A DNA stretch of 64,000 nucleotides from Panacagrimonas sp965216805 (lineage in GTDB: Bacteria; Pseudomonadota; Gammaproteobacteria; Nevskiales; Nevskiaceae): NCBI RefSeq assembly GCF_965216805.1, contig NZ_CBDCGN010000002.1, forward strand, positions 1,488,001 through 1,552,000. Reading direction: 5' to 3'. A program made the translations under genes and the position numbers. The notes below the pieces were generated by a model. The model had not been told where the DNA came from. It saw nothing but the letters and a program-made list of their open reading frames with translations, and made no database searches. This document shows, piece after piece, positions 26,524-35,031 of the stretch. How positions within the stretch are numbered: position 1 is the stretch's first letter; every line of letters starts with the position of its first letter.

Positions 26524-27171
26524 ATGAATGCAGCGCGCGACAACGGTGGCTATACGCCGGTGCTCTCGGGCGAGCAGTTGAGCGGCAGCGCCGCCGCCTG
26601 GTCGCTGCCCAGCTTCGACGAGATGCTGCGTGCCCGATCGGTGCCGACGCCCGAACCGCCGACTGCGCAGCAGGTCGAGAACATCGAGGCCGAGGCCTTT
26701 CGCGAGGGCCACGCGCGCGGCTATGCCGATGGATATTCCCAGGGTGCCGGCGCGGCGCGCGCCGAAGCCGAGCGACTGCGCCTGCTGCTGCGTCACTTGA
26801 GCGCGCCGGTGGCGGAGGTCGACACGCAGACCGAAAGCGCACTGGTCGCGCTGATGCTGGAACTGGCGCGTCGCCTGGTGCAGCAGGAGCTGGAAGCCGC
26901 GCCCGAAAAAATGCTGGGTGTCGTGCGCGAGGCCGTCTCACACCTGGCTCAACCCACGCGCAGCCTGCGCATCCGCCTGCATCCGGAGGACGCCAGAGTC
27001 ATCGCCGAACATCTGCCGCAAACCGCAGAAGCCGAAGGCTGGACGCTGGTGCCGGACCGCCAGCTCATGCCGGGTGACTGCGTGGTGGAAACCGACACTG
27101 CCCGGGTCGATGCGCGACTGGATACGCGCCAGGCGCAGCTCGCGCAGCGCTTGTTGGGAGAGGCGAGTTGA
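26524..27171 (+). CDS. fliH: Flagellar export ATPase regulator FliH
   Basis: 215 residues from ATG 26524. An ATG overlapping the fliG stop opens only a 9-codon frame and is rejected. The N-terminal FREGHARGYADGYSQG shows the GxxxG-type repeat of FliH, and the C-terminal E2-subunit-like domain ends in GDCVVETDTARVDARLDTR. It binds FliI and docks it at the export gate. Its stop overlaps the fliI start as TTGA. Confidence 0.92.
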   Translation: MNAARDNGGYTPVLSGEQLSGSAAAWSLPSFDEMLRARSVPTPEPPTAQQVENIEAEAFREGHARGYADGYSQGAGAARAEAERLRLLLRHLSAPVAEVDTQTESALVALMLELARRLVQQELEAAPEKMLGVVREAVSHLAQPTRSLRIRLHPEDARVIAEHLPQTAEAEGWTLVPDRQLMPGDCVVETDTARVDARLDTRQAQLAQRLLGEAS

Positions 27172-28532
27172 ACGAGTTCGCAGCGCAGCGCAACCTGCGT
27201 CTGGTCCGCGTGCTGGAAGATCGCAGCCGTCATGTCCGCGAGTACGACACCATGGTGGTGGAGGGCACGCTCAAGCGTGTCGTCGGGCTGACTCTGGAAG
27301 CGGCCGGTCTGAGCGTGCAAATCGGTGGCCGTTGCCGCATCGATGCGGCGGATCATTCCAGTATCGAGGCCGAGGTCGTGGGTTTTTCGGGCGACCGCAC
27401 CTACCTGATGCCGGCCGGCGAGATGCAGGGTCTGCTGCCCAACGCGCGGGTAGTGCCCCTGACCCGGCGACCCGAATTTCCAGTCGGCGATGGCTTGCTC
27501 GGCCGTGTGCTCGATTCCGAAGGCGCGCCGCTGGACGGCCTGGGCAGACTCAAAAACGTGACGCGCAAATCGCTGCGCAGCACCAGCATCAACCCCCTGC
27601 TCCGCGAGCCCATCCGCGAACCCCTGGATGTCGGTGTGCGCGCGATCAATACCTTGCTTACGGTCGGGCGGGGTCAGCGATTGGGTCTGTTCGCCGGTAC
27701 CGGCGTCGGCAAGTCGACCTTGCTCGGCATGATGACGCGCTATACCCGGGCCGAAGTGGTGGTGGTGGGCCTGGTCGGCGAGCGCGGTCGCGAAGTGCGC
27801 GATTTCATCGAGCGCAATCTGGGGCCGGAAGGCCTCAAGCGCGCCGTCATCGTTGCCACGCCTGCCGACCGTCCGCCCTTGCAGCGCATGCGTGGTGCCT
27901 GGCTGGCAACCTCGGTCGCCGAAGCATTTCGCGATCAGGGCCGGCATGTGCTGTTGCTGATGGATTCGCTGTCGCGCTTCGCCCAGGCTGCGCGTGAAAT
28001 CGGGCTGGCAGTGGGCGAGCCACCGACCACGCGAGGCTATCCGCCATCGGTATTCGCCAAGCTGCCGGCGCTGGTGGAACGCGCGGGCAACGGCATGCCC
28101 GGCGGCGGCTCCATCACTGCGGTCTACACCGTGCTGACCGAGGGCGACGATCCCAACGACCCGATCGCCGATACCGCGCGCGGCATTCTTGACGGCCACA
28201 TCGTGCTGTCACGCAGCGTCGCCGACGCCGGCCTGTATCCGGCCATCGACATCGAGGCCTCGGTGTCGCGCGTGGCCAACGACATCGTGCCGGCGACCCA
28301 GCAACAGCAGGCGCGACGATTTCGCCAGCTTTACTCGGCGTACCGACAGAACCGCGACCTGATTGCCATCGGCGCCTATCAGAAGGGCGCCGATCCGCGC
28401 GTGGACGCCGCCATCGCGGCGTGGCCGTCGATGGAAACCTTCCTGCAGCAGTCGGCCAGTGCCGGCGCCAGCTATGCCGAAAGCTGCGCCGCGCTGGCCG
28501 CACTGGCGTCCGCTGCCACACCGTCCCGCTGA
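27168..28532 (+). CDS. fliI: Flagellum-specific ATP synthase FliI
   Basis: 454 residues from TTG 27168. Walker A GLFAGTGVGKSTLL near residue 175 and the Walker B region HVLLLMDSLSRFAQAARE are clear, with the F1-beta-like fold throughout. It powers unfolding and delivery of type III substrates with FliH and FliJ. It is translationally coupled to fliH through a 4-nt overlap. Confidence 0.97.
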   Translation: MNEFAAQRNLRLVRVLEDRSRHVREYDTMVVEGTLKRVVGLTLEAAGLSVQIGGRCRIDAADHSSIEAEVVGFSGDRTYLMPAGEMQGLLPNARVVPLTRRPEFPVGDGLLGRVLDSEGAPLDGLGRLKNVTRKSLRSTSINPLLREPIREPLDVGVRAINTLLTVGRGQRLGLFAGTGVGKSTLLGMMTRYTRAEVVVVGLVGERGREVRDFIERNLGPEGLKRAVIVATPADRPPLQRMRGAWLATSVAEAFRDQGRHVLLLMDSLSRFAQAAREIGLAVGEPPTTRGYPPSVFAKLPALVERAGNGMPGGGSITAVYTVLTEGDDPNDPIADTARGILDGHIVLSRSVADAGLYPAIDIEASVSRVANDIVPATQQQQARRFRQLYSAYRQNRDLIAIGAYQKGADPRVDAAIAAWPSMETFLQQSASAGASYAESCAALAALASAATPSR

Positions 28533-28544
28533 GCCTGAACTGTC

Positions 28545-28988
28545 ATGGTCATGAGCGTCGATCGTCTCGAAGTCCTGGTGAAAGTCGCGGCATCGCGCGC
28601 CGATCGTGCCGCGGAGGAAGTGGGCCGCCGCAAGGCCGGCCTCAACGAGCAGGAACACCGCCTGCAGGAATTGCGGCGCTACATGGACGATTACCGTTCC
28701 CGCCCGCTGCCCTTGTCGTCGATGCTGATCGCCAATCGCGAGCGCTTCATGGCGCGACTGGGCGAAGCCGAGGCGCAGCAGCGCCGCACGGTGGAACAAG
28801 CGACGCACGCGGTGCACGAATCCACCCGGTCCTGGCTGGAGCAGAGAGCCGGACAGCAGAAATTCGGGGTGCTGCAGACCGCCGCGATCGATCGCCAGAA
28901 CCGGACGGCCGAGCAACACCAACAGCGAGGCCTGGACGAGTTCGCGCTACGCGTGTTCGCGGGGCGGCCCGGGGCCAACACCGACTGA
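28545..28988 (+). CDS. fliJ: Flagellar export chaperone FliJ
   Basis: 147 residues, almost entirely charged coiled coil (RADRAAEEVGRRKAGLNEQE). FliJ sits in the FliI hexamer pore and escorts export chaperones. Either ATG 28545 or ATG 28551 could start it. The identification rests on coiled-coil character, length and position between fliI and fliK. Confidence 0.88.
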   Translation: MVMSVDRLEVLVKVAASRADRAAEEVGRRKAGLNEQEHRLQELRRYMDDYRSRPLPLSSMLIANRERFMARLGEAEAQQRRTVEQATHAVHESTRSWLEQRAGQQKFGVLQTAAIDRQNRTAEQHQQRGLDEFALRVFAGRPGANTD

Positions 28989-29001
28989 TACATTGCCGCG
29001 C

Positions 29002-30348
29002 ATGGATCTCAAACTCTCCACCCTGGGACCGCTGGGCACCACCACCACCGCCAACGCGGGTCCCAACCCGACGACGGGCGACGGCGAGGCCGCTGGCAAT
29101 TTCGCGTCCGACCTCGCTGCGATGACGAGCGGTCTTCGTAGCCCCGCTTCCGGCGCCAGTTCGCCACTGGCCGGGCTGGGACCGCCGGCCGCCGCCAGCA
29201 GCGTCGAGCCGGTCGCCGACCGCGGGTTGGCGGCGCTGGCGAAGCTGTTATCCGAAGGCCTTGCAGCGGGGGCGATCCCCGAAGCCCAGGCGCGGCCGCC
29301 AGTGCGTAGCGCCAAGCCAACGTCGGCCGACGCCGCCGCAGCTGCGCTGCCGGAGACGCAGCTGCTGGCCGCGCTGGCATCCCTGATGGTCGCCGCCAAA
29401 GCCGGCGTATCGGCCGCCGGCCCGGAGAAGGTTTCGGCGACGCCGATCGAGGTTGCTGCCGATCCGGACGCCGCCCTGCCGCCCGCGATGACGAGCTGGT
29501 TGGGCATGGCCGTCGAGTTGGGGCTGGTTGCGCGACCGACGGCAGGCGGCGCCACTCCGCAGGCCAGCAAGCCAGACGCGACGATGGTGCTGTCCACGCT
29601 GGCCGCACGGCTTTCAGCTTCAGTGGTGCAAGGCACTGCGACCACCACGGCGCCGACCACGACTGGCGGCCACGGCATCGTGGGCGGTAGCAGCAGCCCC
29701 CTGGCGGCGCTGAATCTGGCAGGCGCCACTCCGCCGGCCCCTGCGGGTGCCGTGAGCATGCTCGACACCCTGGCTGCGATACTCGACCCCGCGGCGCAAC
29801 CTTCCGCGCCAGCAAGCGCGGGCATCGTTCTGGAAGGGATCGCCGACCCCGCCGGAGCGCCCACCACTGTCGCCGCGCCGGTTGCAAATCCGCAGTCCTC
29901 GCCGGTCGAGCGCGCCGGTCTGCCGTCGGCGCTGTCGGGGCCACTGGAAATCCGCCATCCGCAGGCCCCGCGACAACTGGCCGATAGCGTGATCTGGCAC
30001 CTCGATCAGGGCGTGCACGAGATCCGCATTCGGGTGAACCCCGAGGCGCTGGGGCCGCTGGAGGTCAAACTCAGGCTGGACGGTGAGAAAGTGGCTGTGC
30101 GCTTCGACATGGCCGACGCCAGCGTGCGCGACGTGGTGCAAACCTCATTGCCCAGCCTGTCCACCCTGCTTTCGGCGCGCGGCCTGGAACTGCAGCACGC
30201 CCAGGTGTTTTCCCAGGACCGCGGTCAGTCGCAGCCCGGTTTCAGCGGAGGCGAAGCCGCCGAGGCCAGGACCGGAATCGAAGTCGAGGAGAGCCGACCC
30301 GCAACGAGGCTGGTCTCACGCCGAGGTCTCATCGACGATTACGTTTGA
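29002..30348 (+). CDS. fliK: Flagellar hook-length control protein FliK
   Basis: 448 residues from ATG 29002; a TTG three codons upstream is possible. The long Ala/Pro/Thr-rich N-terminal part acts as the molecular ruler. The conserved C-terminal domain shows VHEIRIRVNPEALGPLEVKL and the final basic tail. FliK switches export from hook to filament subunits. In most relatives fliLMNOPQR follow, but here the next DNA is an accessory region. Confidence 0.93.
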   Translation: MDLKLSTLGPLGTTTTANAGPNPTTGDGEAAGNFASDLAAMTSGLRSPASGASSPLAGLGPPAAASSVEPVADRGLAALAKLLSEGLAAGAIPEAQARPPVRSAKPTSADAAAAALPETQLLAALASLMVAAKAGVSAAGPEKVSATPIEVAADPDAALPPAMTSWLGMAVELGLVARPTAGGATPQASKPDATMVLSTLAARLSASVVQGTATTTAPTTTGGHGIVGGSSSPLAALNLAGATPPAPAGAVSMLDTLAAILDPAAQPSAPASAGIVLEGIADPAGAPTTVAAPVANPQSSPVERAGLPSALSGPLEIRHPQAPRQLADSVIWHLDQGVHEIRIRVNPEALGPLEVKLRLDGEKVAVRFDMADASVRDVVQTSLPSLSTLLSARGLELQHAQVFSQDRGQSQPGFSGGEAAEARTGIEVEESRPATRLVSRRGLIDDYV

Positions 30349-30403
30349 GGCCCCGACGTTGCGGCCCGGCGCGCATCACGGCGTGGTGTCGCCATCCAGG
30401 CGC

Positions 30404-30432
30404 AAAAAAAGCCCGGGTGTTGGTCCGGGCTT
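30404..30432 (-). terminator. Rho-independent terminator on the minus strand (also behind fliK)
   Basis: An 8-bp stem (30409-30416 with 30425-30432) is followed, reading the minus strand, by seven T (30404-30410). It is thus strongest for leftward transcripts, which fits a former tRNA whose 3' end lies at 30448-30460. It may also stop fliK transcripts. Confidence 0.75.
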
Positions 30433-30447
30433 AGACGTCTATTGGGT

Positions 30448-30460
30448 TGGCTCCCCGACC
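30448..30460 (-). pseudogene. Possible 13-nt tRNA 3'-end remnant
   Basis: On the minus strand GGTCGGGGAGCCA reads as an acceptor-stem 3' strand, discriminator and CCA of a tRNA whose 5' strand would be TCCCCGA, a form typical of tRNA-Asn. Sequence upstream does not fold into a T-arm, so no tRNA gene remains. A proper terminator lies 15 nt downstream. It could be an old attachment site; chance similarity is possible. Confidence 0.3.
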
Positions 30461-30520
30461 GGTACGTACTGGGAACCAGACGGGTTCTGTTCGAGTTGCC
30501 GGCGAGGCTGAGGCGGACGA

Positions 30521-30790
30521 GTGGATCCCGGAAAGGCGTTGCACTTTCATTGCAGGGCGTGCGGTGAGCGGTTCGAGGCTGAGCCGACCCGGACTGTGCC
30601 GGTAGCGGATCGGAAATGGCAACCGGTCGACTATTTCGCGGCATGCCCTTTGTGCTCGGCTGAGGCTGCCCAGCTGGGGTGGGAGCTGGGGCTGGCCAAG
30701 GCCTGGACGTTGGCGGCGGGGCCGAAGACGGCCGCCGGGATCCAGAAGTATCACCTTCGTTTTACCAGAGTTCCTTTCGAGGGCAGCATG
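30521..30790 (+). pseudogene. Zinc-ribbon phage-like protein fragment
   Basis: From GTG 30521 the frame encodes a two-knuckle zinc-ribbon (HCRAC then CPLC) and the block WELGLAKAWTLAAGPKTAAG. As far as can be recalled, phage proteins with this block continue with a long conserved region after GPKT. Here the similarity stops and the frame runs on opposite the CoiA-like gene without recognisable content. It is probably a 5' fragment. No function is assigned. Confidence 0.4.
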
Positions 30791-30800
30791 ATTAATCCAA

Positions 30801-31523
30801 TTAATCAATCGGTTCGGGAATTATCTCGGAGACAACACCATAGCGTTGGTATGCCTCTTCGTTTTGACGAGCCAGTTCCGATCCGTAGTCGGCCTCGCGT
30901 TCCTTGTCTGTACGTTGGTCTCGTAGTGGTTTGCCGTCATCCATGGCATTCACGGTCATCAAATTCCCCCATCCCGCGCATGGGGTCGACCGATACATCT
31001 TTCGAAGCCTTAGGACTTTACCTCCGCCAAGATCAAAGAAAGCGGGTTTCGAGGCCAAAACGATCGATCTTTGGGGGTGCTTCCAACGAAACGTCTCGTG
31101 GCCCTTTCGTAGACGTAAGAGAAAGCGATCCGCTTCGTAGGCGGCGCGGACATCAAACATCCAGACCATGTCTCCGTAGAACGCTTCGCGCGCCAGAATT
31201 TCCGCGACTGAGATCGAGGAGTGCTGAAATTCGATCACCCGGCCATTCAGAACTGCATCGGCTCGGTGAGTTTGACCATCCCGGGTCATTACGACTTCCG
31301 TTTGCCCGCCGAGAGTCTGGATGTGTTGCTGCCACTGCAAGTGCCAATCCGAAATCGGCTCAGCCCATGGGTCGCAATCAACTTTCCCGAGGTGACTCCA
31401 ATGCCAACAGTTAAGTCTTCCGCAACGCGCCACAACTGGCGCGCGGCACGCGGGGCAGATCGCGCGTTGCCCCGAACGCTTGGGGGCGAGATTTGTCCCC
31501 TCACTGGAGAGAGCTATCCTCAA
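30801..31523 (-). CDS. CoiA-like competence nuclease-domain protein
   Basis: 240 residues from TTG 31523, with GAGGAG 7 nt upstream; a TTG at 31538 is also in frame. The N-terminus carries a zinc-knuckle-like CPAC with CWHWSH. Then comes a restriction-endonuclease-like core where ADAVLNGRVIEFQHSS supplies the D-ExQ motif found in CoiA proteins. CoiA is a competence-induced factor in Firmicutes; in proteobacteria such genes occur on mobile DNA with unknown role. Local GC is visibly lower than in the flagellar genes, which points to transfer. Confidence 0.65.
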   Translation of the reverse strand: MRIALSSEGTNLAPKRSGQRAICPACRAPVVARCGRLNCWHWSHLGKVDCDPWAEPISDWHLQWQQHIQTLGGQTEVVMTRDGQTHRADAVLNGRVIEFQHSSISVAEILAREAFYGDMVWMFDVRAAYEADRFLLRLRKGHETFRWKHPQRSIVLASKPAFFDLGGGKVLRLRKMYRSTPCAGWGNLMTVNAMDDGKPLRDQRTDKEREADYGSELARQNEEAYQRYGVVSEIIPEPID

Positions 31524-31723
31524 TTGCCGGCTCCTCAACGGGTCTTCGAGGCGGCGGCTAACTTGAGCTGCCTCTGCGACGCGTTTTTCGATACGAAGAC
31601 ATCGAGCCAGCGGTCTGCTCTCATCGCAGAAATGAGAGTAGCGCTGGCTACGATGGAGGCCGACGTGCCTTCAGCGAGAAGCCTTAAAAAGGGTTCTCAG
31701 CCCGGCATAAGGGCTAAAAAGTA

Positions 31724-31772
31724 TGGCTCCGTGACCAGGACTCGAACCTGGGACCAAGTGATTAACAGTCAC
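31724..31772 (-). repeat. attL: partial tRNA-Asn (3' half)
   Basis: The sequence matches 55075-55123 with a single mismatch (31756). It covers the CCA end, acceptor 3' strand, T-arm and anticodon arm of tRNA-Asn, and then diverges. To its left a short hairpin (31699-31715) and T-rich minus-strand sequence may be the original terminator of the tRNA. Confidence 0.85.
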
Positions 31773-31887
31773 CAGATTTGGAACGTCGTGAGACGGCCTG
31801 CCTCGATACGTACCCCCTTGAAACGTTGTTCTGACATTAAAACATAGGCACTAGACGACTCATGCCGTGTCATGTAGTCTCGCCTCA

Positions 31888-31911
31888 AAGTATCGGGGTA
31901 AGTATCGGGGT
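31888..31911 (+). repeat. Tandem 12-bp repeat, candidate integrase arm site (left)
   Basis: AAGTATCGGGGT occurs twice in perfect tandem, 115 bp inside the left attachment repeat and just before the integrase start. Nearly the same pair occurs at the right end (54996-55019) in the same orientation. Confidence 0.6.
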
Positions 31912-31915
31912 TTCG

Positions 31916-33139
31916 ATGCCGGTCAAATCAAGTGATGCATCGATCAAGGCGCTGAAGTCGAGGCGAAAGGAGTACGAAACCGCCATCGTTGGGCATCGTG
32001 GCCTAGTGGTGGTGGTCTACCCCAGCGGTGCTCGCAGCTACACCTACCGATTCCGCCAAGATGGAGTTCTCAAGCGGGTATTCCTGGAGGCGGACTCGCT
32101 GGCTGCCGCCCGGACCGAATGGGCCGCGCTGACCGGCACCGTGAAGAAGGGCGCCGACCCTGCCGAAGTCGTGAGGCGCGGCAAAGCAGCGAAGCAGTTG
32201 AAGCGCAAAGCTGACCGTGCAGATCCGACCATTACTGATCTCGCTGCTGACTTCATCCGTCTGCACTCCAAGAAGAAGAAACGGAGCTGGCGAGCTGACG
32301 AACTGATGCTCGAAGGACTGGTGCTGCCCGAATGGGGCTCCCTGAAGGCAAAGGACGTCGAGCGCCGCGACGTGGTGGCCTTGCTGGATAAGGTGGCGGA
32401 AACCGCCCCTATTCGCGCCAATCGTTTGCTGGCAGTGGTGCGCAAGATGTTCAATTGGGCGGTGCAGCGTGACGTACTGCCAGCTTCGCCGTGCGCGGGC
32501 GTGAAGGCGCCTGCCAATGAAACCGCACGCGACCGCACCCTGACCGATGGCGAGCTGCGCCTTTTCTGGAACGGCCTGCCGAAATCGAACATTCCCGCCG
32601 ACACGCAAACCGCGCTGCGGCTGCAGTTGCTGACCGGCTGCCGTATTGGCGAGATTGCAGGCGCCCGCTGGTCAGAGTTGGACCGCCAGAAAGGGGAATG
32701 GCTGATTCCTGGGGCGCGGACCAAGAACCGTCGCGAATGTTTGCTGCCGCTGCCACAAGTCGCGCTGGCCCTGCTCGAAGGGCTGGACGATGCCGGTCCG
32801 TACCTGTTCCCTCGCAAGGGCAAGAAGAGCGGCCATCTTCGGGCTGACGTGGCGACCCATGAACTGGGTCACGGCGAGTTCGCCATCGCGGAGCGGTTTA
32901 CTTCGCACGATCTGCGCCGGACGATGGCGACGAACCTGGGCCGCCTACGCGTGCCCCGCGTGGTGCAAGACGCGATCCTGAATCACAAGGATCGGAGCAT
33001 CGGCGCCACCTATGACCGACACGACTACTACGACGAAAAGCGTGCTGCTTTAGGGGCGTGGGCGGCGCACCTGCACCTGATCGTGAGAGGCGAGGAATGC
33101 GGCAAAGTAGTGCCGATCAGGAGCGCGTCAAGTGGTTGA
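31916..33139 (+). CDS. int: Tyrosine integrase (P4/phage type)
   Basis: 407 residues from the ATG at 31916; an upstream in-frame ATG would translate through the 12-bp arm repeats and is rejected. It has an N-terminal DUF4102-like arm-binding domain, then SAM-like and catalytic domains. Catalytic residues are Arg in TGCRIGEIAG, HxxR in SHDLRR, His in NHKDRS and Tyr in DRHDYYDEK. It recombines the island with the 3' half of tRNA-Asn. The excisionase-like gene converges on its 3' end with a 23-bp overlap. Confidence 0.95.
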   Translation: MPVKSSDASIKALKSRRKEYETAIVGHRGLVVVVYPSGARSYTYRFRQDGVLKRVFLEADSLAAARTEWAALTGTVKKGADPAEVVRRGKAAKQLKRKADRADPTITDLAADFIRLHSKKKKRSWRADELMLEGLVLPEWGSLKAKDVERRDVVALLDKVAETAPIRANRLLAVVRKMFNWAVQRDVLPASPCAGVKAPANETARDRTLTDGELRLFWNGLPKSNIPADTQTALRLQLLTGCRIGEIAGARWSELDRQKGEWLIPGARTKNRRECLLPLPQVALALLEGLDDAGPYLFPRKGKKSGHLRADVATHELGHGEFAIAERFTSHDLRRTMATNLGRLRVPRVVQDAILNHKDRSIGATYDRHDYYDEKRAALGAWAAHLHLIVRGEECGKVVPIRSASSG

Positions 33140-33344
33140 CTGTTCGACCAGACGCTCTCGGGACGCGGTCCGCCAATTCGTTGCCTGTGCTGTCCTCGAA
33201 TTCGTCTAGGTCGATGTACCAGCAACGGCCGATCTTGCGGGCTTTAATGACGCCGGCCTCAATCCAGCCGAGCACGGTGGTGCGCGTCGGGCGCGAGGCA
33301 ACCGAGAACAAGGACTGAAACTCTGAGATTCGACTGAGGCGCAT
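33117..33344 (-). CDS. Excisionase-like small HTH protein
   Basis: 75 residues. TTVLGWIEAGVIKARKIGRCWYID is a MerR/excisionase-type winged helix-turn-helix as found in Xis and AlpA proteins. The position, antisense to and overlapping the end of the integrase gene, suits an excision factor or a repressor of int. Overlapping convergent transcripts could also regulate each other. Confidence 0.7.
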   Translation of the reverse strand: MRLSRISEFQSLFSVASRPTRTTVLGWIEAGVIKARKIGRCWYIDLDEFEDSTGNELADRVPRASGRTVNHLTRS

Positions 33345-33478
33345 AAGGTCACAGTGAGACCTGCTTGTAGTCCATTATCGCTTCACACCGAATTGCCAAG
33401 GCTAGGCCGGCCAGCCGAATGCGGGACACCTTCACCCGTTGCCGTGGCGACCCTTGAAGGGCGCAGGGACGGTGCGCG

Positions 33479-33949
33479 ATGACGATAAAGCAGCGGCAGC
33501 GTGGGACTCTGCCGGACCAAACGCAAGAAGAGCGCGCGGTTCAGGTAGCCAGATGTCGGCGCATTGCGAATCTGCTGGAGCAATTGGCAGACAAATTGTT
33601 GGCCAGCGATCCAGGTGACGACGCGGACGACCAGAGTGAAGTAGTAACGCAGGCGTTCGACTTGAAAGAAGCGGCGCGGATAGTCCGCGAGCATTACGCA
33701 GCGCTGATCAACACGCCGTCACCGAAGAAGCGCGGCAATCCGAACATGAGGCGAAAGGCGAATCCTCTAGACGTGGCTTTCGCCTACGTCAGCTTGCGCC
33801 AAGCAGGGGATTTGAAGGCCGACGCAGTGGCAGAGCTCGCGGACAGATTCGGAATCAGCACGGACACGGTAGACATTCACATCAAGAGACTCGCGAGGGA
33901 AGTTCGAGATTTCGCGGATAGCGAGGGGGTAACTATTAGGGACGAATAG
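33479..33949 (+). CDS. Island protein with C-terminal HTH-like region, unknown function
   Basis: 156 residues from ATG 33479. No family was recognised. The C-terminal third (AVAELADRFGISTDTVDIHI) resembles a helix-turn-helix, and the middle is basic (KKRGNPNMRRKAN). It lies between the excisionase-like gene and an AlpA-like gene, so a regulatory role is a fair guess only. Confidence 0.55.
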   Translation: MTIKQRQRGTLPDQTQEERAVQVARCRRIANLLEQLADKLLASDPGDDADDQSEVVTQAFDLKEAARIVREHYAALINTPSPKKRGNPNMRRKANPLDVAFAYVSLRQAGDLKADAVAELADRFGISTDTVDIHIKRLAREVRDFADSEGVTIRDE

Positions 33950-34010
33950 GTACCACGCATCGACGCGCTATAAAGCGAATCATGCTGCACCCCTTATGGA
34001 GTGCCGCACC

Positions 34011-34247
34011 ATGTCGCAGAAAGTTACAGCTGAAAGTCTACCGGAATCATGCCGGTACTTCGACACCATGCCGGACGCGGGTGAAGTCCGCCAGCCCACC
34101 GTAGAAGCGCTGTTCGGTATCAGCGCGGCAACGGTCTGGCGCTGGGTACGTGAAGGCCGTCTGCCGAAACCGCGAAAGCGAGGGCCGCGCGTCACGACTT
34201 GGAACGTGGGCGAACTGCGCGCAGTTCTGAGCGCAAAGGCAGCTTGA
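34011..34247 (+). CDS. AlpA-like transcriptional regulator
   Basis: 78 residues from ATG 34011 (ATG 33996 is also possible). VEALFGISAATVWRWVREGRLPKPRKRG is the classic AlpA/excisionase helix-turn-helix. Such proteins activate integrase or excision genes in P4-like elements. It is followed 3 bp later by the interrupted small gene. Confidence 0.8.
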   Translation: MSQKVTAESLPESCRYFDTMPDAGEVRQPTVEALFGISAATVWRWVREGRLPKPRKRGPRVTTWNVGELRAVLSAKAA

Positions 34248-34250
34248 GCC

Positions 34251-34491
34251 ATGCCCGCCGACCAACACGACGGCGAGACCGTCACGCAGATCCCCGACGG
34301 CGACCGGGCCGTTCGTTTGCTGGAAGGGTTCGCGATGCTTGGTGCTGCCAGCGCCACCACGGGTTTCAAAAGGCTGAAGATGGAGCCGGGATTTCCCAGG
34401 CCATTTTTGTTCGGTCACCGCCGGTTCTTCCTGCAGTCCGAGTTGCTGGCGAATCTGGCGCGCTTTGCCGCGCAGCGCGTCGGCGAACAGG
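34251..34491 (+). pseudogene. Small DNA-binding-like gene truncated by IS copy 1
   Basis: From ATG 34251 about 80 codons are native (AVRLLEGFAMLGAASATTGF, FPRPFLFGHRRFFLQSELL) before the IS left end at 34492. The frame then runs into the IS to 34616. The PRPFLFGHRRFFLQSEL stretch resembles AlpA-type C-terminal ends. Only a few residues may be missing, since such proteins usually end near here. Confidence 0.5.
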
Positions 34492-34557
34492 CCCCCCGCG
34501 TCAGAATAGTTGCCGCCTTGATAGGACCATCCCTGGGGGCGTCAATGAAGGTAGAAC

Positions 34558-35031
34558 GTGGCTCGATACGGACAAGGATTCAAGGACCGCGCGGTAGCGC
34601 GGCTGTTGCCGCCTGAAAGCGCGGCGGTGGAAGACGTGGCGTTAGCAGTGGGAGTGGGTGCCCAGACCTTGCAGCGTTGGCGAGAGCAGACGCAGTCCGG
34701 GCCGGTGAAGGCTCGGACGTGGACCGCGGGATCGCGTCTGGAGGCGGTGATTGCAACAGCACCGATGGCCGAAGCGGATCGGAGTGTGTGGTGCCGGGAA
34801 CAGGGTGTATTTCCGACGGAGTTGGAGAAGTGGCGGGCCAGCGCAACGGCCGCACTGGCGGAACCCGAAGAAGCCCGTGCCAGTCCGCAGGCGACGCGAC
34901 AGGACCGCAAGCGCATCAAGGAGCTGGAGCGCGACCTGCTGCGCAAGGACCGGGCGCTGGCGGAGACGGCGGCTCTGCTGGTCCTTTCAAAAAAACTCGC
35001 GGCGATCTTCAACAAGGCAGAGGACGAATGA
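34558..35031 (+). CDS. IS3-family transposase OrfA (copy 1)
   Basis: 157 residues. An N-terminal HTH (FKDRAVARLLPP through GAQTLQRWREQ) and a C-terminal leucine-zipper-like segment (KRIKELERDLLRKDRALAET) are typical of IS3 OrfA. Near its end A7 at 34989-34995 lies in codons TCA AAA AAA, where a -1 shift enters the orfB frame to give the OrfAB transposase. The stop overlaps the orfB ATG. Confidence 0.88.
   Translation: MARYGQGFKDRAVARLLPPESAAVEDVALAVGVGAQTLQRWREQTQSGPVKARTWTAGSRLEAVIATAPMAEADRSVWCREQGVFPTELEKWRASATAALAEPEEARASPQATRQDRKRIKELERDLLRKDRALAETAALLVLSKKLAAIFNKAEDE

Noticed and set aside
30448..30520. A complete tRNA gene
   Set aside because: Only 13 nt match an acceptor 3' end. No T-arm, anticodon arm or D-arm can be folded.
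31221..31847. Plus-strand frame running through the CoiA-like gene and attL
   Set aside because: It is antisense to a better-supported gene and then translates tRNA sequence.
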